A stretch of DNA of 64,000 nt, taken from assembly GCF_000271665.2 (NCBI RefSeq), contig NZ_CP010978.1, positions 156,501-220,500 on the forward strand. The letters run 5' to 3'. The notes under the pieces are model-generated. The model did no database searches and was not told the origin of the DNA. It saw nothing but the letters and a program-made list of their open reading frames with translations. The position numbers and the translations under genes are program-made. This document shows positions 8,654 to 17,425 of this stretch, one piece after another. This DNA comes from Pelosinus fermentans JBW45 (GTDB lineage: Bacteria; Bacillota; Negativicutes; DSM-13327). The stretch's first letter is position 1; each line of letters begins with the position of its first letter.

Positions 8654-9325
8654 ATGAAAAATCTAGGAGGACCGCAGGGAAAACAATTATTTAGCCAATT
8701 GCCTGGACCTATTGTAACCCAATATTTAAGTCACTGTCTTACTAAAAAATATAAAAAGAAAGCAGAGATTTTTGGACCAGAGGAGCATTCTGAGTATATT
8801 TATCTTGTGGTTAGCGGCAGAATTCGTGTGTATTTACGGTACCCAAACGGTAAAGAGTTCACTCTCACGCTGCTGGATGCGGGGGATACTTATAGTGGTC
8901 ATACCCGTGCTTTTGGTCAGGCGATTGCCGATAGCGAAATTTTATTTATTCCTGTAGATGCATTTCGAAATTTGCTCATGGAAGTTCCTTCCTTCGCGAT
9001 GACCGTAATCGGAGTGCTGGGAGACTCCTTAAAAAATTCAATTAACACCATTGAAAGTCTTGTTTTTAAAGAAGTGAATAAACGGCTCTATCAGTTCATT
9101 TATAGCCTGGCTTTGTCTAGTGACAGACAAGAATTACATTCCTTCCAGGTTAATATCGGGTTAACCCATCAGCAGATTGCTACGATTGTGGGAAGCACAA
9201 GGCAGACGGTGAACACATTCTTTAATAATCTGCAAAAAGAAGGAGTACTCATTCTTGGAAAGGATAAGATCATCATTCAAAAATTTGATATCATTATGGA
9301 GCGAGCCAAGGATGATGATGAATAG
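8654..9325 (+). CDS. cooA: CooA-type CO-sensing Crp/Fnr family activator
   Basis: A 223-residue protein with an N-terminal cyclic-nucleotide-binding-like sensor (about 35-120), a long dimer helix, and a C-terminal HTH with recognition helix GSTRQTVNTFFNNLQKEG. The segment AGDTYSGHTRAFGQAIAD matches the haem-pocket strand of CooA (Carboxydothermus: HTRAF-QA--D) and keeps the proximal haem ligand His83, equivalent to His77 of Rhodospirillum CooA. Ser81 occupies the place of the redox-switch Cys75. It lies directly upstream of cooS, and a perfect CooA-type box stands between them, which strongly supports the assignment. Haem binding itself is inferred. Confidence 0.85.
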   Translation: MKNLGGPQGKQLFSQLPGPIVTQYLSHCLTKKYKKKAEIFGPEEHSEYIYLVVSGRIRVYLRYPNGKEFTLTLLDAGDTYSGHTRAFGQAIADSEILFIPVDAFRNLLMEVPSFAMTVIGVLGDSLKNSINTIESLVFKEVNKRLYQFIYSLALSSDRQELHSFQVNIGLTHQQIATIVGSTRQTVNTFFNNLQKEGVLILGKDKIIIQKFDIIMERAKDDDE

Positions 9326-9350
9326 AAATATAAAAAAAAACATAAGATTC

Positions 9351-9366
9351 TGTCAGCTAGCCGACA
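9351..9366. promoter_or_regulatory. CooA binding site (TGTCA-N6-CGACA)
   Basis: TGTCA-GCTAGC-CGACA matches the known Rhodospirillum rubrum CooA consensus TGTCA-N6-CGACA at every specified base. Its centre is about 46 bp before a plausible start point set by TATAGA (9393-9398); no good -35 box is present. That is the arrangement expected for a class II activator-dependent promoter. It precedes cooS by 122 bp. Confidence 0.85.
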
Positions 9367-9488
9367 TTTTTATTTCCGTCTCTCTGCTAGTGTATAGATA
9401 AGTGGACTAAAGAACCGGGTGGATGTTTTTCTCCAGCTGGTTTAAAGTTGAACTTATTTTAGGATCAATTTGAGGGGGAGGATTTACA

Positions 9489-11450
9489 ATGCCTAAGACT
9501 CAGGATCACACTCATACGCAGAGGATCTCTTTGGATCATGACTTTGAAGTTCTTTACGAGAAGGCTTGTGAAGCAGGTATTGAGACAGCATTTTCTCGGG
9601 CAAAACAAACCCCCGTTCCTTGTCCTTTTGGGTCTGCAGGAGTTTGCTGTAGACACTGTTTGGAAGGTCCATGCCGTATAGGATTAAATGGCAAAGGACC
9701 CCAGGAAGGCATATGTGGAGCGAATGGAGATACGATTGTTGCTCGCAACTTATTAACGATGATGATCGAAGGTGCGGCAGGACACGCCGAGCATGGCAGA
9801 GAGACTGCCTTGGCATTATTAGAAGCCTCAGAGGGGCATTCTGATTATCAGATTAAAGGTGTGGAAAAGTTATATCAGGTAGCTGCTGGTCTGGGAATTG
9901 AAACGAATGGCAAAGCAGTGGCGGATATTGGAAAGCAAGTGGCTCTCAAGGCATTAGAAGACTTTCAGAAACAAGCAGGGGCGATGAATTGGCTAACGCT
10001 TCACGCCCAGCAGCAATCAATCGATAAGTGGGATGAGCTTGGTATAACCCCTGTTAACATTCATTTAGAGATTTCCAAAGCTGTTACCCGAACATCAATG
10101 GGATGCGATGCTGATCCGGTAAACCTTCTTTTGGGCTGTTTGACCATGGGACTGGTAGATGGCTTTGGCGGTCTGCATTTGTCTTCGGATTTACAAGACA
10201 TTCTGTTTGGTGTACCTAAATTGGTGAAATCCAACTTTAGACTTGGTGTAATAAAAAAAGAAATGGTTAATATTGCAGTACATGGTCATGTTCCTTTATT
10301 GTCGGAGAAAATTGTAGAATGGTCTCGGAAATTATCGGAAGAAGCAAAAGCTGCCGGAGCCGCAGGCATTAATGTTGTGGGGATATGCTGTTCGGGCAAT
10401 GAAATGCTCATGCGTCATGGAATACCTGCAGCTTCTAGTTTTTCATCTCAGGAACTGGTCATTGTAACGGGTATGCTCGAAGCAATGATCGTAGACGTGC
10501 AGTGTATTATGCCTGGCATTCAAAAGGTAGCGGAGTGTTATCACACCGAGATTATTACAACTCTGCCTTATGTTAAAATTGCAGGATCTACCCATGTTGA
10601 CTTTCATTCGGATAAGGCGGATAAAGCGGCTCAGGATATCGTTCGTAAAGCAATTGCCAATTTCCCCAAAAGAGATCATCAGAAAATTACCAGCTTTACC
10701 GGGACTGTAGAAGCATATGCGGGTTTTTCCAATGAACAAATCATAGAAGCGCTAAGTGCGTTAAATAAAGAAGATCCCCTTAAGCCCCTGCTTGATGCAA
10801 TAAGCAGCGGAGCCATTCGAGGGGTTGCAGCCATCGTTGGCTGTACAAATGTCCGTGAATTTCAAGACTGGGGAAATGTTACTGTTGCCAAAGAGTTACT
10901 CAAGAATAATGTTCTAGTCGTTGCTACAGGTTGCTCGGCTCATTCTTTAGCAAAACATAACTTGATGAACATGCAAGGCTTGGAATACTGTGGTGAATCC
11001 TTGCGGGGTGTCTTAAAGGCGATTGGGCAAGCTGTTGGTCTTGAATCTCTGCCGCCGACTCTTCATATGGGAAGCTGTGTGGATAATTCCCGTCCTGCCG
11101 ATCTGTTGACGGCTGTGGCAAATCGATTAGGCGTGGAAGTTAAGGATTTGCCTGCTGTTGGATCTTGCCCAGAAACCCATAGCCCGAAAGCATTGGTCAT
11201 TGGTACGTACTTTTTAGCCAATGGAGTGGATGTTCACGTTGGTGTGAATCCTCAAGTATCTGGTTCCCAGTTTGTCACAGATGTACTATGTAATGGTGCG
11301 AAAGATGACGGTTTGAATTTAGAAAAGCTTTTTGGCGGTAAATTGATCTATGAAAAAGATCCGGTGAAGGCAGCAGCTATTTTGTTAAGACGAATTGAAG
11401 AAAAGCGCCTGGCGCTGGGCCTCAGTTCAAAATTGGAGTCAGAAGTATGA
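9489..11450 (+). CDS. cooS: Anaerobic Ni-Fe carbon monoxide dehydrogenase catalytic subunit
   Basis: A 653-residue cytoplasmic enzyme that oxidises CO to CO2 with electrons to ferredoxin. Cysteines 45 and 53 fit the D-cluster and 54, 57, 62, 76 the B-cluster, with exactly the spacing of Carboxydothermus CODH-II. C-cluster ligands align with a constant offset of six: His267, Cys301, Cys339, Cys452, and Cys in the GCSAHS and GSCVDNS motifs. All metal ligands are therefore present. It overlaps cooC by 4 bp. No cooF ferredoxin, hydrogenase or acetyl-CoA synthase gene is near, so this looks like a stand-alone CODH used for CO oxidation, redox supply or detoxification. Probably under CooA control. 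Confidence 0.97.
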   Translation: MPKTQDHTHTQRISLDHDFEVLYEKACEAGIETAFSRAKQTPVPCPFGSAGVCCRHCLEGPCRIGLNGKGPQEGICGANGDTIVARNLLTMMIEGAAGHAEHGRETALALLEASEGHSDYQIKGVEKLYQVAAGLGIETNGKAVADIGKQVALKALEDFQKQAGAMNWLTLHAQQQSIDKWDELGITPVNIHLEISKAVTRTSMGCDADPVNLLLGCLTMGLVDGFGGLHLSSDLQDILFGVPKLVKSNFRLGVIKKEMVNIAVHGHVPLLSEKIVEWSRKLSEEAKAAGAAGINVVGICCSGNEMLMRHGIPAASSFSSQELVIVTGMLEAMIVDVQCIMPGIQKVAECYHTEIITTLPYVKIAGSTHVDFHSDKADKAAQDIVRKAIANFPKRDHQKITSFTGTVEAYAGFSNEQIIEALSALNKEDPLKPLLDAISSGAIRGVAAIVGCTNVREFQDWGNVTVAKELLKNNVLVVATGCSAHSLAKHNLMNMQGLEYCGESLRGVLKAIGQAVGLESLPPTLHMGSCVDNSRPADLLTAVANRLGVEVKDLPAVGSCPETHSPKALVIGTYFLANGVDVHVGVNPQVSGSQFVTDVLCNGAKDDGLNLEKLFGGKLIYEKDPVKAAAILLRRIEEKRLALGLSSKLESEV

Positions 11451-12259
11451 AAGAAAAAGGGATAAAGATTGCCATATCCGGTAAGGGCGGTGTGGGTAAA
11501 ACAACGCTGGCATCACTGCTGTGCCATATTTTATCCCGAAAGAAAAGTAAGGTGCTTGCCGTTGATGCAGATCCTGATGCCAATCTTGGTATGGCACTGG
11601 GATTCAGCTCAGCGCTTCTCGCTCAAGCAACAACCATTGCCCAGGATGAGAAGCTGATTGAAGAACGTACTGGAGCAGTTCCCGGAGAATTCGGTGGCTG
11701 GTTTGCACTAAACCCCTTTGTGGAAGATATACCGGAGAAATATGTAGTAAAACAAGGGAATATCAGTCTATTGCAGATGGGGGCTAAATCCACAGGTGGT
11801 ACAGGATGCGCATGTCCCCAAAGTATATTGCTGAAATCTCTCTTAAACCATTTGGTAGTAGAGCGGGATGAGGCAGTTATTGTTGATATGGAAGCAGGTT
11901 TAGAGCATTTAGGGCGGGGTACTGCCGAAGGGGTAGATGCCTTTATTATCGTAGTGGAGCCTGGGCAGCGCAGCTTTGCTACTGCACGTGCCGTTGCCAA
12001 AATGGCCAAAGATTTAAGTGTTCAAAATGTATATGTTGTTGTGAGTAAGCTTCACGGAGTCAATCCATCCTCTATCAAAGATGAACTGCAGGATTTAAAC
12101 GTAATTGGTTTTCTGCCCTATAAAGTGGAGGCAGTTTATGCCGATCTGCAAGGAAAGACGATCTTTGATTTGTGTCCCGACCTGGTAGAAGAAGCCGCTG
12201 CTATCTTAGATCGAATTGACAAAGAGTTGGCAGAGGCTATTGAAAACAGCCAAGTGTAA
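11447..12259 (+). CDS. cooC: CooC-type nickel-insertion ATPase for CODH maturation
   Basis: A 270-residue MinD/ParA-class P-loop ATPase that loads nickel into the CODH C-cluster. The deviant Walker A is SGKGGVGKTT (11-20), the switch region VDADPDANLG, and the nickel-binding CxC pair is Cys121 and Cys123 in TGCACPQ, as in Carboxydothermus CooC1. The start overlaps the cooS stop (ATGA), implying translational coupling. Length is normal. Confidence 0.93.
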   Translation: MKEKGIKIAISGKGGVGKTTLASLLCHILSRKKSKVLAVDADPDANLGMALGFSSALLAQATTIAQDEKLIEERTGAVPGEFGGWFALNPFVEDIPEKYVVKQGNISLLQMGAKSTGGTGCACPQSILLKSLLNHLVVERDEAVIVDMEAGLEHLGRGTAEGVDAFIIVVEPGQRSFATARAVAKMAKDLSVQNVYVVVSKLHGVNPSSIKDELQDLNVIGFLPYKVEAVYADLQGKTIFDLCPDLVEEAAAILDRIDKELAEAIENSQV

Positions 12260-12269
12260 ATAAGTAAAT

Positions 12270-12316
12270 AGGAAGAAGCCAGGAGTATCAATTGACCATA
12301 CTCCTGGCTTCTTCCT
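12270..12316 (+). terminator. Long hairpin after cooC
   Basis: A 19-bp perfect stem: the arm 12270-12288 (AGGAAGAAGCCAGGAGTAT) is the exact reverse complement of 12298-12316, with a 9-nt loop. There is no proper U-tract, so it could stop transcription weakly or protect the 3' end of the cooSC mRNA. Confidence 0.65.
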
Positions 12317-12334
12317 ATCTACAGTATAGAATTT

Positions 12335-12480
12335 ATGAACTCTAAAGGTATAAGACCGCTGATGCGGCATCTTCGCGTCTTCGCGGTTCAAAATCGTTTT
12401 ATTTTACCCTATCTCTCTTTTCTCTGTGTTCTCTGCGCCTCTGGGTTCGGTTCTGTTTTTATGTTTTAAAAGATAACTAT
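12335..12480. repeat. Degenerate composite of dispersed hairpin repeats, copy 2
   Basis: Three pieces stand in series: a decayed left arm of the ACAAAG dialect with its GCCGC-like mini-hairpin (CCGCTGATGCGGCA, 12357-12370), a right arm of the CGAAG dialect (CTTCGCGTCTTCGCGGTTCA), and a right arm of the CGCAGAG dialect (TCTGTGTTCTCTGCGCCTCT). It ends with a TTTTAAAAGATAAC tail. It lies between cooC and the ABC operon. Confidence 0.65.
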
Positions 12481-12535
12481 TCTATGTTATTATGGGTGAA
12501 GGAGAATCATTATATGGAAAACGGAGGATCATGAA

Positions 12536-13489
12536 GTGAAAAAAATCATTGTATTCCTACTCATATGTGCTATGACGGTTGTTCTCGGAGCTTGCGCTAA
12601 CAGTAAAAAAGAAGGCGCTGATTCAAAGTCGGGACAACTGCAGAATATTACCATTGGGCTTATGCCTGATGTGGATTCCATTCCCTTCATTATTGCCCAG
12701 GAAAAGGGATATTTTAAAGAAGAAGGAGTAACGGTAATACTCAAACCATTTCGAAGTGCTGTAGACCGGGATAGTGCCCTGCAAAGCGGCAATTTAGATG
12801 GAGCGATTTCGGATATGCTGGCCGAAGCCTTTGCTAAGGAAGGTGGATTTGATACCGTGATTACCTCTTTAACAAGCGGCAGTTATAAGCTGGTCATTAA
12901 CAAAGATGAAAAGATTACATCCATTAAAGAGCTGAAAGGCAAGGATGTCGCTATATCAAAAAATACAATTATTGAATATGTAACGGACAAGATTATGGCA
13001 GAAGGGGGACTTACTCCAGAGGACATTCATAAAGTTGTGATCCCTCAAATTCCCACAAGGTTGGAGATGCTGCAAAGCGGCAAGGTGGCTGCTGCCACTC
13101 TGCCGGAGCCCATGGCAAGTATTGCTGTGCGCAACGGTGGCAAGTTACTAAATAGTTCAGATCAACTGGGCATCAATCCTGGGGTTCTGATCTTTACTAC
13201 TAAGGCAGTGAATGAAAAAGATAAGGAACTTCAAGGGATGTATCGAGCTTACAATAAAGCCATAGAGTATCTATCCAAGGAGCCTATGGAAAATTATATT
13301 GACCTGTTAATAGAAAAAGGCGGTTTTCCTGAAAGTGTGAAAGGCGCGCTGGTCCTGCCTCAATATAAGAAAGCCGTGGCACCAGGGGCAGCCGATGTTG
13401 AAGATTGTGTGACATGGCTTCAAGCCAGGCAATTGATCCAAAAGGTCTATCCCTACAAAGAATTGGTTGATGATCGGTTTGTAAGGTAA
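12536..13489 (+). CDS. ABC transporter substrate-binding lipoprotein, NitT/TauT (SsuA/THI5-like) family
   Basis: A 317-residue lipoprotein with a GTG start. The signal peptide ends in the lipobox LGAC. The mature part has the SsuA/NMT1 pattern: IGLMPDVDSIPFIIAQEKGYF, then the FRSAVDRDSALQSGNLDGAISDM hinge segment and a late LPEPMASIAV. It would bind a small organic anion (sulfonate, nitrate-like or pyrimidine type) outside the cytoplasmic membrane. The permease and ATPase follow in one overlapping operon. Nothing shows the substrate, and being next to cooSC is not proof of a CODH role because a strong hairpin and a repeat lie between. Confidence 0.85.
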   Translation: MKKIIVFLLICAMTVVLGACANSKKEGADSKSGQLQNITIGLMPDVDSIPFIIAQEKGYFKEEGVTVILKPFRSAVDRDSALQSGNLDGAISDMLAEAFAKEGGFDTVITSLTSGSYKLVINKDEKITSIKELKGKDVAISKNTIIEYVTDKIMAEGGLTPEDIHKVVIPQIPTRLEMLQSGKVAAATLPEPMASIAVRNGGKLLNSSDQLGINPGVLIFTTKAVNEKDKELQGMYRAYNKAIEYLSKEPMENYIDLLIEKGGFPESVKGALVLPQYKKAVAPGAADVEDCVTWLQARQLIQKVYPYKELVDDRFVR

Positions 13490-14241
13490 TGATTCAAATT
13501 AAGAACTTAAACGTTACCTATGAAGCCATGGGAGAGGGATACGCTGCTCTTGAAAATATTAATCTGGAGCTTGGGGCAGGAGAGACCTGCGCTATTATTG
13601 GACCTTCTGGCTGCGGCAAGTCCACGCTTTTAAAAGTATTGGCAGGGATTATCAGAAAATATGAAGGTGTAGTAGAAATAAATGGACAGCCTATTATGCC
13701 GATGCAGCAGAAAATTGGCTTTATTCCCCAAAACTATGGACTGCTGCCTTGGAAGAATGTATATGAAAATATCCGTTTGAGTGCCAAAATTAAAAATAAA
13801 AAAGATCGCGATCATTCTAAAGAACTAGATTTTTTTATTCAGCAGTTAGGGCTGGCAGGCTTGGAAGGCAGGTATCCTGGAGAATTAAGTGGAGGGCAGC
13901 AGCAGCGAGTTGCCTTGGCTCGTTCCTTTCTGCTAAAGCCGGATTTGCTATTAATGGATGAGCCCTTTTCTGCCTTAGATGCGATGACGCGAGAAGAAAT
14001 ACAAAATGTTTTCTTGGATGTTTGGCGCAAATATTCCGTTTCCACCATTCTTGTCACTCACTATGTAGAAGAAGCTTTGTATTTAGGACAAAAGATTGTA
14101 ATTTTATCTGGTATTCCCGGAACGATCAGCAAAATAATTGATAATCCTCTCTTTGGCATAGAAAATATTCGAAACCATCAAGATTTTTTTCAACTCAGCC
14201 TTACACTGCGAAAAATGATAAAAGAGGATTGGTCAAAATGA
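13489..14241 (+). CDS. ABC transporter ATP-binding protein, NitT/TauT family
   Basis: A 250-residue ATPase. Walker A GPSGCGKST, Q-loop FIPQNYGLLPWKNV, signature LSGGQQQRVALAR, Walker B LLLMDEPFSALD and switch His in TILVTHYVEEAL are all present. Its ATG shares one base with the stop of the binding-protein gene (TAATG) and its own stop overlaps the permease start, so the three genes are translationally coupled. It powers import by the SsuB/TauB-like system. Confidence 0.92.
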   Translation: MIQIKNLNVTYEAMGEGYAALENINLELGAGETCAIIGPSGCGKSTLLKVLAGIIRKYEGVVEINGQPIMPMQQKIGFIPQNYGLLPWKNVYENIRLSAKIKNKKDRDHSKELDFFIQQLGLAGLEGRYPGELSGGQQQRVALARSFLLKPDLLLMDEPFSALDAMTREEIQNVFLDVWRKYSVSTILVTHYVEEALYLGQKIVILSGIPGTISKIIDNPLFGIENIRNHQDFFQLSLTLRKMIKEDWSK

Positions 14242-14984
14242 TAGAACAGCGAAGGGGAGTTTGGTATCTTTACGGCATACTGATTTTTTTCACTTTATGG
14301 TATATGGCTGCCAGCTTAGTAAATCTGCCAATTATCCCAACGCCTTGGATTGTGATGAAGAATTTACTGGGGATTTTTATTCCCAAAATTCTAATTCACG
14401 GTTCCTATAGTTTATGGCGTATTGTGGCGGGGGTTATTTTAGCTGTGATTGTCGGGGTTCCTGTAGGTCTATGCATGGGTTATTTTCCAAAATGGGACAG
14501 GGCCTTATCGCCCATTGTATATTTAACCTATCCCATACCTAAAATTGCATTATTACCGATTATGATGCTGTTGTTGGGATTAGGAGAAGTATCAAAAATC
14601 CTTATGATTTTTTTAATCATTGTTTTTCAGGTCATTATAGCCGTACGGGATGGAGTCAAAAGTATACCGAAGGAAACATATTATCCTTTATATTCATTAG
14701 GGGCTACATTTGGTGATATTTTCCGGGAAATTCTCATACCTGCTTCCATGCCTAAATTTTTGACATCGATACGAGTGGCTATGGCAACGGCAATTTCCGT
14801 GCTGTTTTTTACAGAAACATTTGGCACTGAGTATGGGATGGGATATTTCATTATGGATGCCTGGATGCGGGTAAATTATTTGGAAATGTATTCAGGTATC
14901 GTGGTGCTAAGCTGCATGGGGCTGGTTTTATTCGGTGTGATTGATTATTTGGATCGAAAAATATGCCACTGGCAGTATAAATAA
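14238..14984 (+). CDS. ABC transporter permease, NitT/TauT family
   Basis: A 248-residue integral membrane protein with about six hydrophobic segments. The coupling-helix (EAA-like) region is the stretch SLGATFGDIFREILIPASMP. The ATG at 14238 overlaps the ATPase stop (ATGA) and has AAAGAGG ten bases upstream, so it is preferred to an in-frame TTG nine bases earlier. It is the channel subunit of the importer encoded by the two preceding genes. Confidence 0.9.
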   Translation: MIEQRRGVWYLYGILIFFTLWYMAASLVNLPIIPTPWIVMKNLLGIFIPKILIHGSYSLWRIVAGVILAVIVGVPVGLCMGYFPKWDRALSPIVYLTYPIPKIALLPIMMLLLGLGEVSKILMIFLIIVFQVIIAVRDGVKSIPKETYYPLYSLGATFGDIFREILIPASMPKFLTSIRVAMATAISVLFFTETFGTEYGMGYFIMDAWMRVNYLEMYSGIVVLSCMGLVLFGVIDYLDRKICHWQYK

Positions 14985-15006
14985 AGTAGAATGTAGCGTA
15001 CATTGT

Positions 15007-15056
15007 AAAGTCCCAGCAATATTTTCTTGTAGAAGAGAATATCGCTGGGACTTTAT
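15007..15056 (+). terminator. Terminator of the ABC operon
   Basis: AAAGTCCCAGC (15007-15017) pairs with GCTGGGACTTT (15044-15054), with inner TATTYTCTT-like pairing, then TATTG. Confidence 0.8.
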
Positions 15057-15098
15057 TGTGGTGTATTTCTGGAAAATAACCATATATAGCCGTAGCCA

Positions 15099-15171
15099 GG
15101 CAAAGGATAAGCATAACTATAAGCGTAGGTTAAGTACAACGGCGGAGCGTTAGTTATGCTTATCCTTTGCC
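15099..15171. repeat. Perfect 21-bp inverted repeat with 31-nt loop
   Basis: The arm 15099-15119 (GGCAAAGGATAAGC and onward) is the exact reverse complement of 15151-15171. No U-tract follows on either strand, so it is not an ordinary terminator. It lies between a terminator and the convergent response-regulator gene. It could be a small mobile remnant or a stable 3' RNA structure. Confidence 0.6.
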
Positions 15172-15207
15172 GTTCTAAATAAGGAGGCAAGTATGCAGCT
15201 ACTGCTG

Positions 15208-16128
15208 TCAGAGCCTTTTTTTTGATTCCAGATATAACACTTTTATAAATTTTTTAATATTGATATGAGAATTGGAGATGGAAGGTTTTATATTATTTTG
15301 TAAGTTGAGCATCATTTTTCGGACTTCAACAAAATCATAGAACTTTGGTGCATATTCTTCAAATTTTGGATTGGCGTAATCCGTAACGCCGATGGAAGAT
15401 AGATGATGCAGTCCTTGAAAGATAGCGCGGCGCACTCGCTGCTCTAATGCTTTTGTTTCTTTTTTTATATCATTCGGGTTAGACAAGCCCAGCTTCTTCA
15501 TTGCTACATTCATAAAGATATCTTTTAAAGAAGGAAATTCCTGCTCTAATGGTTGATGATTTTCATAGCTTTTTAGATAGTCCAGCATGCCTAACAAGTC
15601 GTTGCAGCCATTTTCTCCGATCATTCCCAATTCAGCGAGCAGGTTTTGTCCCGATGCTACAATGGAATGTTTACTTATCGCAGCAGTTCCAGATGCAGGA
15701 GGATTTTTTTCGGTATTGAGCACATTCAGGTTTTTCTCAATATTATGAATCACATTCTGCAGCCTTACATGTTCCATTACATTTTGAATAATGCCGATAA
15801 CTTCCAGGCGATTAATAGGTTTGGTAATGTAATAGTTTACTCCTAGTAAATAGGCATTGCCGATCATTTCTTTATTATCTACTTGGGAGAGCATGATAAT
15901 TTTTCCGCCAAATCCGGGTTTTATTGCACGAACCGTTTCAATTCCATCTCGCACGGGCATGAGTAGATCAATCATGAGAATATCAACAGCTTTCACGTTT
16001 AACAGATGACCATCAATGGCAGCGCCATTTTCCGCTTCTCCTACTACAATTCCGAGGTCATAATCTTCAATGATTTCTGACAACATAGAACGGATTGCCT
16101 CATCATCATCAACAATAAAAAAACGCAT
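15208..16128 (-). CDS. Response regulator with YcbB (GlnL-like) output domain
   Basis: A 306-residue two-component response regulator. The receiver domain (1-120) has DDDE acidic residues, phospho-acceptor Asp in ILMIDLLMP and the conserved Lys in YITKPI. The C-terminal half (about 155-300) is the YcbB-type output domain, with the ALEQRVRRAIFQGLHHL helix. Bacillus GlnL, of the same family, controls glutamine use. It starts 4 bp after the kinase stop, forming an operon divergent from a DAACS symporter, which it probably regulates. Confidence 0.85.
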   Translation of the reverse strand: MRFFIVDDDEAIRSMLSEIIEDYDLGIVVGEAENGAAIDGHLLNVKAVDILMIDLLMPVRDGIETVRAIKPGFGGKIIMLSQVDNKEMIGNAYLLGVNYYITKPINRLEVIGIIQNVMEHVRLQNVIHNIEKNLNVLNTEKNPPASGTAAISKHSIVASGQNLLAELGMIGENGCNDLLGMLDYLKSYENHQPLEQEFPSLKDIFMNVAMKKLGLSNPNDIKKETKALEQRVRRAIFQGLHHLSSIGVTDYANPKFEEYAPKFYDFVEVRKMMLNLQNNIKPSISNSHINIKKFIKVLYLESKKRL

Positions 16129-16132
16129 GATA

Positions 16133-17425
16133 TTATCCTTCCCTTATTAAATGTTGTGGTGGTAACGTTATGGTGAAAATGGTCTCATTGCTAGGAGAAT
16201 TTTCTTCGAGTGTAAGACTGCCGTTTAGACTATTGGCTAAATCTTTAATATATGGCAGGCCCATACCTGTAGACGGATTGCCTGATACATCAAACTTAGT
16301 AGTGTAGCCAGGTTTGAAAATCAGATTTCTTTTTTTGAGGGGAATTCCTGGCCCCGTATCGGCTACCTGGAAGGCGATATATTGCTCCTTGCGATAAAAC
16401 AAGATTCTGATACAGCCAGAATCTTGAATGGATTCTACGGCATTGGATACCAGATTATTGACGAGAGATAAAACTGTATACACGTGCAATGGTGGCAGAG
16501 TTTTTTCAACCTGCAGGTCAAAGGCTATATTCTTGCCCAAGGAGCGGGCATATTTTTGATGGGATTGTACGATAATTTCTGCTAGTTCCGAGGCAGTCAT
16601 ATAGTCATGCAATTCACCGTCTGAGATTAACTGGGTAAGACTGGCATAGATTCTCTGGTTATCTTTTTTTATTTCATGTACTTGTCCGGCTATTTCCAGT
16701 ATGTTCTGCGCCAGTTGGTTTTTAGTAAGCAAAAAATGATCATCATTTACATCTTTATATAATTTATAACAGTCTCGCGTGATATTTTCTGCATTTTGCA
16801 GAGACTTAGTAAGCTGAATGGCTTCTTCATATAAACCGGAAATTAATAGCAATATGTGCTTGTTTTGTTCTTTTTGCTGTTCAGCAGCAAATTCCGCATG
16901 GCGTAAGTTTGTAATAAAAAAGAAGCTTAGAACAAAAAAGCTGCGTATAACGGCAGCAATTAAAAGCTTACTAATAATCGAAAATGTAAGTATAAAGGCT
17001 GCACTGGAATAGGTAAGGGGGAGTAAGAGTTCTATTATACTAGCGGTAATTTCTGCTAGTATGGACAACATTCCAATACATAAGGGGCTGCTATATAAAT
17101 CATTGGCTTTTGCCAAATAAAAGATCCCTGCATAAATCACATAATAAAGAAATGCTGGCAGGTGAAATAAAAAACTAGAAGTCCAAGATCCATCCCCCGT
17201 ACTCCAGTCTAAGAGCATGCGAAAGATTAAAACGGACAAACCAGAAAGCAAGCCTGACAGCATAAATGAGGTGCTGCGCAGCCATAATAGAAAAAATAAA
17301 AATGCTGGTGAGCCAAAACTAACACGGAAAGAGTGAAAGTCCCCTTCAAAAGGATAAAATTTTAATTCGCCGGCTAAGGGCACAATGAACATCATTAGCA
17401 AAATCGCAATATAGTGTTTCTTCAT
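16133..17425 (-). CDS. Membrane sensor histidine kinase, GlnK/YcbA-like
   Basis: About 430 residues. The N-terminal 175 residues contain six hydrophobic segments with no large periplasmic domain. A linker follows, then an HPK7-type H-box HEIKKDNQR (His about residue 250), and a HATPase domain with N-box NNLVSNAVES, G1 VADTGPGIP and G2 GNPSTGMGLPYI. The ATG at 17425 is preferred because AAGGAAG stands 11 bases upstream; a GTG four codons earlier also fits. It phosphorylates the YcbB-type regulator encoded just downstream. The stimulus is likely a dicarboxylate or amino acid. Confidence 0.85.
   Translation of the reverse strand: MKKHYIAILLMMFIVPLAGELKFYPFEGDFHSFRVSFGSPAFLFFLLWLRSTSFMLSGLLSGLSVLIFRMLLDWSTGDGSWTSSFLFHLPAFLYYVIYAGIFYLAKANDLYSSPLCIGMLSILAEITASIIELLLPLTYSSAAFILTFSIISKLLIAAVIRSFFVLSFFFITNLRHAEFAAEQQKEQNKHILLLISGLYEEAIQLTKSLQNAENITRDCYKLYKDVNDDHFLLTKNQLAQNILEIAGQVHEIKKDNQRIYASLTQLISDGELHDYMTASELAEIIVQSHQKYARSLGKNIAFDLQVEKTLPPLHVYTVLSLVNNLVSNAVESIQDSGCIRILFYRKEQYIAFQVADTGPGIPLKKRNLIFKPGYTTKFDVSGNPSTGMGLPYIKDLANSLNGSLTLEENSPSNETIFTITLPPQHLIREG

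Noticed and set aside
12260-12535. ABC transporter at 12536 as part of the cooSC operon
   Set aside because: A 19-bp hairpin and a composite repeat separate them, and no CooA-type box precedes 12536; shared function is not supported.
15193-15225. Ten-residue ORF (MQLLLSEPFF) behind a perfect AAGGAGG
   Set aside because: Too short to support, overlaps the 3' end of the response regulator antisense, and no following gene for coupling.
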